7,748 bases of DNA, from positions 1 to 7,748 of the forward strand of contig JALVRJ010000009.1 of assembly GCA_027031305.1 (NCBI GenBank), given 5' to 3'. Source of the stretch: Hyphomicrobiales bacterium (lineage in GTDB: Bacteria; Pseudomonadota; Alphaproteobacteria; Rhizobiales; Aestuariivirgaceae). Position 1 is the first letter of the stretch; the number at the start of each line of letters is the position of its first letter. The notes beneath the pieces are model-generated. The model ran no database searches and had not been told where the DNA came from. It saw only the letters and a program-made list of their open reading frames with translations. The position numbers and the translations under genes are program-made. This document shows, one piece after another, positions 6,133-7,748 of the stretch.

Positions 6133-6942
6133 TCATTGCTGACTGGAAATCTTCTGCCAGGCCTGACCACTGCCCAGCATCTCGCGCAGGTAGGCCATGT
6201 TCAGCGCCACCTGCTTCGGCGGTAGATCGTTGCTGGCCAGGTAGCGCGCCTCGTCGAAGCGTCCTTGCAGGCCGACGGCGAGCGCCAGGTTCTGGCGAAC
6301 CTTCATGGCCAGCCTGCCCCGCGCCAGCTTCATGGCCTGGCGCAAATGCGTTTCCGCCTGTTCCGGCTTGCCGTCGAGCAGGTAGCTCATGGCCAGGTTG
6401 TTGAGGATTTTCGGATTGTCCGGCGACACCTTCAGGGCCAGCGCGTAGTTCTGGCGCGCCTCGTCGTGGCGTCCCTGCGCGGCCAGGGCCGAGCCGAGGG
6501 CGTTGAAGACCTGCCAGTCGCGTTGGCCCATGGCCAGCAGCCGGCGCAGTTGCTGTTCCGCTTGCACGGCGCGGTTGGCGCGCAACAGCTCGATGGCATA
6601 ATGCCGGCGCAGGTCGGCGCGGCCGGGATTGGCCTCCACCACCTTTTTCAGGACTTCCACCTGCTCGTCGCGCTGACCGAGCCTTTTCAGGGCGTCGGCC
6701 AGGCGCAGGCCAATGGCGGCGTCGCCCGGGTGCTTCTTCCAGGCCTTGCGCAGCTCCATGACCTCGCGCAGCGAGGCCGGCCGTTCCGGTGCCAGGGAAA
6801 TGGAGCCGGTGGTGATGTCGGCGCCACGGTGGGCGGAGGTGGTCTTGCAACCGGACAGCGCCAGCGCCGAGGTCAGCAGCACCAGCGCCAGCACGGCATG
6901 TCGGCCAAGGGTGCGCGGCCGTCGTGAATCCCTCGTGCACAT
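6133..6942 (-). CDS. TadD-like tetratricopeptide repeat lipoprotein
   Basis: 269 aa. The N-terminus is a lipoprotein signal: basic residues (MCTRDSRRPRTLGRH), a hydrophobic core (AVLALVLLTSALAL) and the lipobox ALSGC with Cys32, so the protein should be anchored to a membrane facing the periplasm. TPR units run from about 74 to 235 (e.g. DWQVFNALGSALAAQGRHDEA, NPKILNNLAMSYLLDGKPEQA). The end, QNLALAVGLQGRFDEA (217-232) then DLPPKQVALNMAYLREML (239-256), closely resembles the C-terminus of TadD, the Flp-pilus assembly lipoprotein. No other tad genes are in the window, so a pilus role is not shown. ATG 6942 puts the signal peptide at a normal length; ATG 7023 would add 27 non-signal residues, and the frame open to 7689 overlaps the aminopeptidase gene on the opposite strand. 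A GGAAAAG site precedes the chosen ATG. Confidence 0.88.
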   Translation of the reverse strand: MCTRDSRRPRTLGRHAVLALVLLTSALALSGCKTTSAHRGADITTGSISLAPERPASLREVMELRKAWKKHPGDAAIGLRLADALKRLGQRDEQVEVLKKVVEANPGRADLRRHYAIELLRANRAVQAEQQLRRLLAMGQRDWQVFNALGSALAAQGRHDEARQNYALALKVSPDNPKILNNLAMSYLLDGKPEQAETHLRQAMKLARGRLAMKVRQNLALAVGLQGRFDEARYLASNDLPPKQVALNMAYLREMLGSGQAWQKISSQQ

Positions 6943-7074
6943 GGTCTTTTCCGGGCTCCGTGAGAAGTGATTTCCGTTCCGGCCCCATGTTTGCAGACAA
7001 GACGTCAACAAACTGTTAACCATGAATGCATTCACTTGACCGTGGAAATGGAAACGAGCGGGAGCCGAGCGGTG
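6943..7074. promoter_or_regulatory. Divergent intergenic region with a 12-bp palindrome
   Basis: 132 bp separate the start codons of the TPR lipoprotein (minus) and the aminopeptidase (plus), so both promoters should lie here. TGAATGCATTCA (7023-7034) is a perfect 12-bp palindrome, and GTTAAC (7015-7020) and GACGTC (7001-7006) are shorter ones nearby. No pair of promoter hexamers stands out. The palindrome is a possible shared operator, with weak support. Confidence 0.35.
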
Positions 7075-7748
7075 ATGGACATACTTGATCTCCTGGCGAT
7101 GGACGTGCCGGCCGGAGAAGCCACCAGCATCCTGCTGGTGGCCGCCGACCACCGCGAGGAGGCCCTGGCAAGCCTGGCCGAGCCGGAAAGGCAATGGATC
7201 CGGCGTGTCGGGTTTCACGCCCGGCCCGGCGAGATGGTGATCGTGCCACGCGCCAGCGGAAGCATCGCCCTCGTGCTGGCGGGCGCGGGCGAATGCGAGC
7301 GGCCTTCCATCGCGCCCGGCGCCCTGGCACGCAAGGTGCCGGCGGCAACATATGCGTTCGACTTTCGTTTCGCCCCCCGGGTGAACGCCGCCCTGGCCAC
7401 TCTCGGCTGGCTGCTTTCGGCCTATCGTTTCGACCGTTACAAGCAGAGTGAAACCGTCGAGGTTGAACACCCACGCGCGCAGCTCGTCGTTCCCGATGGC
7501 GTCGATGCCGCCGCTGTCGCGCGACAGGCGGAGGCGGTGTGGCTGGGACGCGATCTCGTCAACACCCCGGCCAACGACCTGGGCCCGGCGGAGCTGGCGG
7601 TACAGGTGAAGACGCTGGCGGCGGCATTCGGCGCCGATGTCCGGGAAATTCGTGGCGAAGAACTCGAACACGGCTGGCCGCTGGTGCACGCGGTGGGCAA
7701 GGGAGCGGAACGGGCCCGTGCCCCGCGGGTGCTGGACATGCGCTGGGG
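7075..7748 (+). CDS. M17-family leucyl aminopeptidase (partial, catalytic domain mostly off right edge)
   Basis: 224 residues visible, open at the right edge. M17 enzymes are cytosolic two-metal exopeptidases that release N-terminal residues, used in peptide turnover. The visible part is the N-terminal alpha/beta domain (about 1-140), then AEAVWLGRDLVNTPANDLGP (152-171), the conserved RdLvNtPaNdl junction of the family. GWPLVHAVGKGAERAR (200-215) then RVLDMRW follows, where the catalytic domain begins. The metal ligands and the catalytic Lys/Arg lie beyond the window. ATG 7075 has GGGAG 10 nt upstream (7060-7064). An in-frame ATG at 7048 and GTG at 7042 are possible but have weaker sites. The GC-rich codon use matches the TPR gene opposite, so both are probably native chromosomal genes unrelated to the secretion locus. 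Confidence 0.9.
   Translation, partial: MDILDLLAMDVPAGEATSILLVAADHREEALASLAEPERQWIRRVGFHARPGEMVIVPRASGSIALVLAGAGECERPSIAPGALARKVPAATYAFDFRFAPRVNAALATLGWLLSAYRFDRYKQSETVEVEHPRAQLVVPDGVDAAAVARQAEAVWLGRDLVNTPANDLGPAELAVQVKTLAAAFGADVREIRGEELEHGWPLVHAVGKGAERARAPRVLDMRW

Noticed and set aside
6265..6927. 220-codon plus-strand ORF antisense to the TPR lipoprotein
   Set aside because: Gln/Gly/Arg-rich sequence mirroring the TPR codons; no ribosome site or family resemblance.
6943..7689. N-terminal extension of the TPR protein to 7689
   Set aside because: It would be antisense to the M17 aminopeptidase and would bury the lipoprotein signal peptide.
1..7748. CRISPR arrays, tRNAs, insertion sequences and transposase genes
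   Set aside because: No spaced direct repeats, tRNA-like cloverleaf or transposase motifs were seen.

Overview
The window reads as a GC-rich Gram-negative chromosome, most likely an alphaproteobacterium. The guess rests on three gene types: a PrtD/HlyD-type type I secretion (T1SS) pair, a TadD-like TPR lipoprotein and an M17 aminopeptidase. No rRNA, tRNA or other firm taxonomic marker is present.

Layout. (1) 1-2429, minus strand: a visibly AT-richer cargo region. A large ORF (1765 to beyond the left edge, 588 residues visible) has an N-terminal cysteine-peptidase/amidase-like domain (NlpC/P60 or CHAP style, Cys38 and His133) followed by three CARDB-type beta-sandwich repeats. It has no signal peptide. 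Upstream of it lie two gene pieces that meet at one point near 2092-2096 in different reading frames: the start of a Calx-beta domain protein (from 2429) and the body of a HlyC-like toxin-activating lysine acyltransferase (to 1799). (2) 2567-5649, minus strand: a T1SS inner-membrane pair, an ABC transporter (584 aa) and a HlyD-type membrane fusion protein (443 aa), joined by an ATGA stop/start overlap. No TolC-like outer-membrane partner is in the window. (3) 5650-6132: 483 bp of AT-rich, gene-free sequence with a candidate operon promoter, a short inverted repeat near the T1SS start, and a 52-bp near-perfect inverted repeat at 6036-6087. (4) 6133-7748: GC-rich, housekeeping-like sequence. A TadD-like TPR lipoprotein (minus) is divergent from an M17 leucyl aminopeptidase (plus) that runs off the right edge.

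Proposed working. Transporter, adaptor, HlyC-like modifier and signal-peptide-less cargo lie in one direction with short gaps, so this looks like a secretion locus in which the CARDB hydrolase-like protein is exported directly to the outside. The HlyC-like gene sits 33 nt upstream of the cargo, the same relative position as hlyC before hlyA. However, it lacks an intact N-terminus and probably a C-terminal segment, so acylation of the cargo may be lost here. The most notable points are the Calx-beta/HlyC junction, the peptidase-CARDB cargo with an internal base-composition break at a linker, and the 52-bp inverted repeat.
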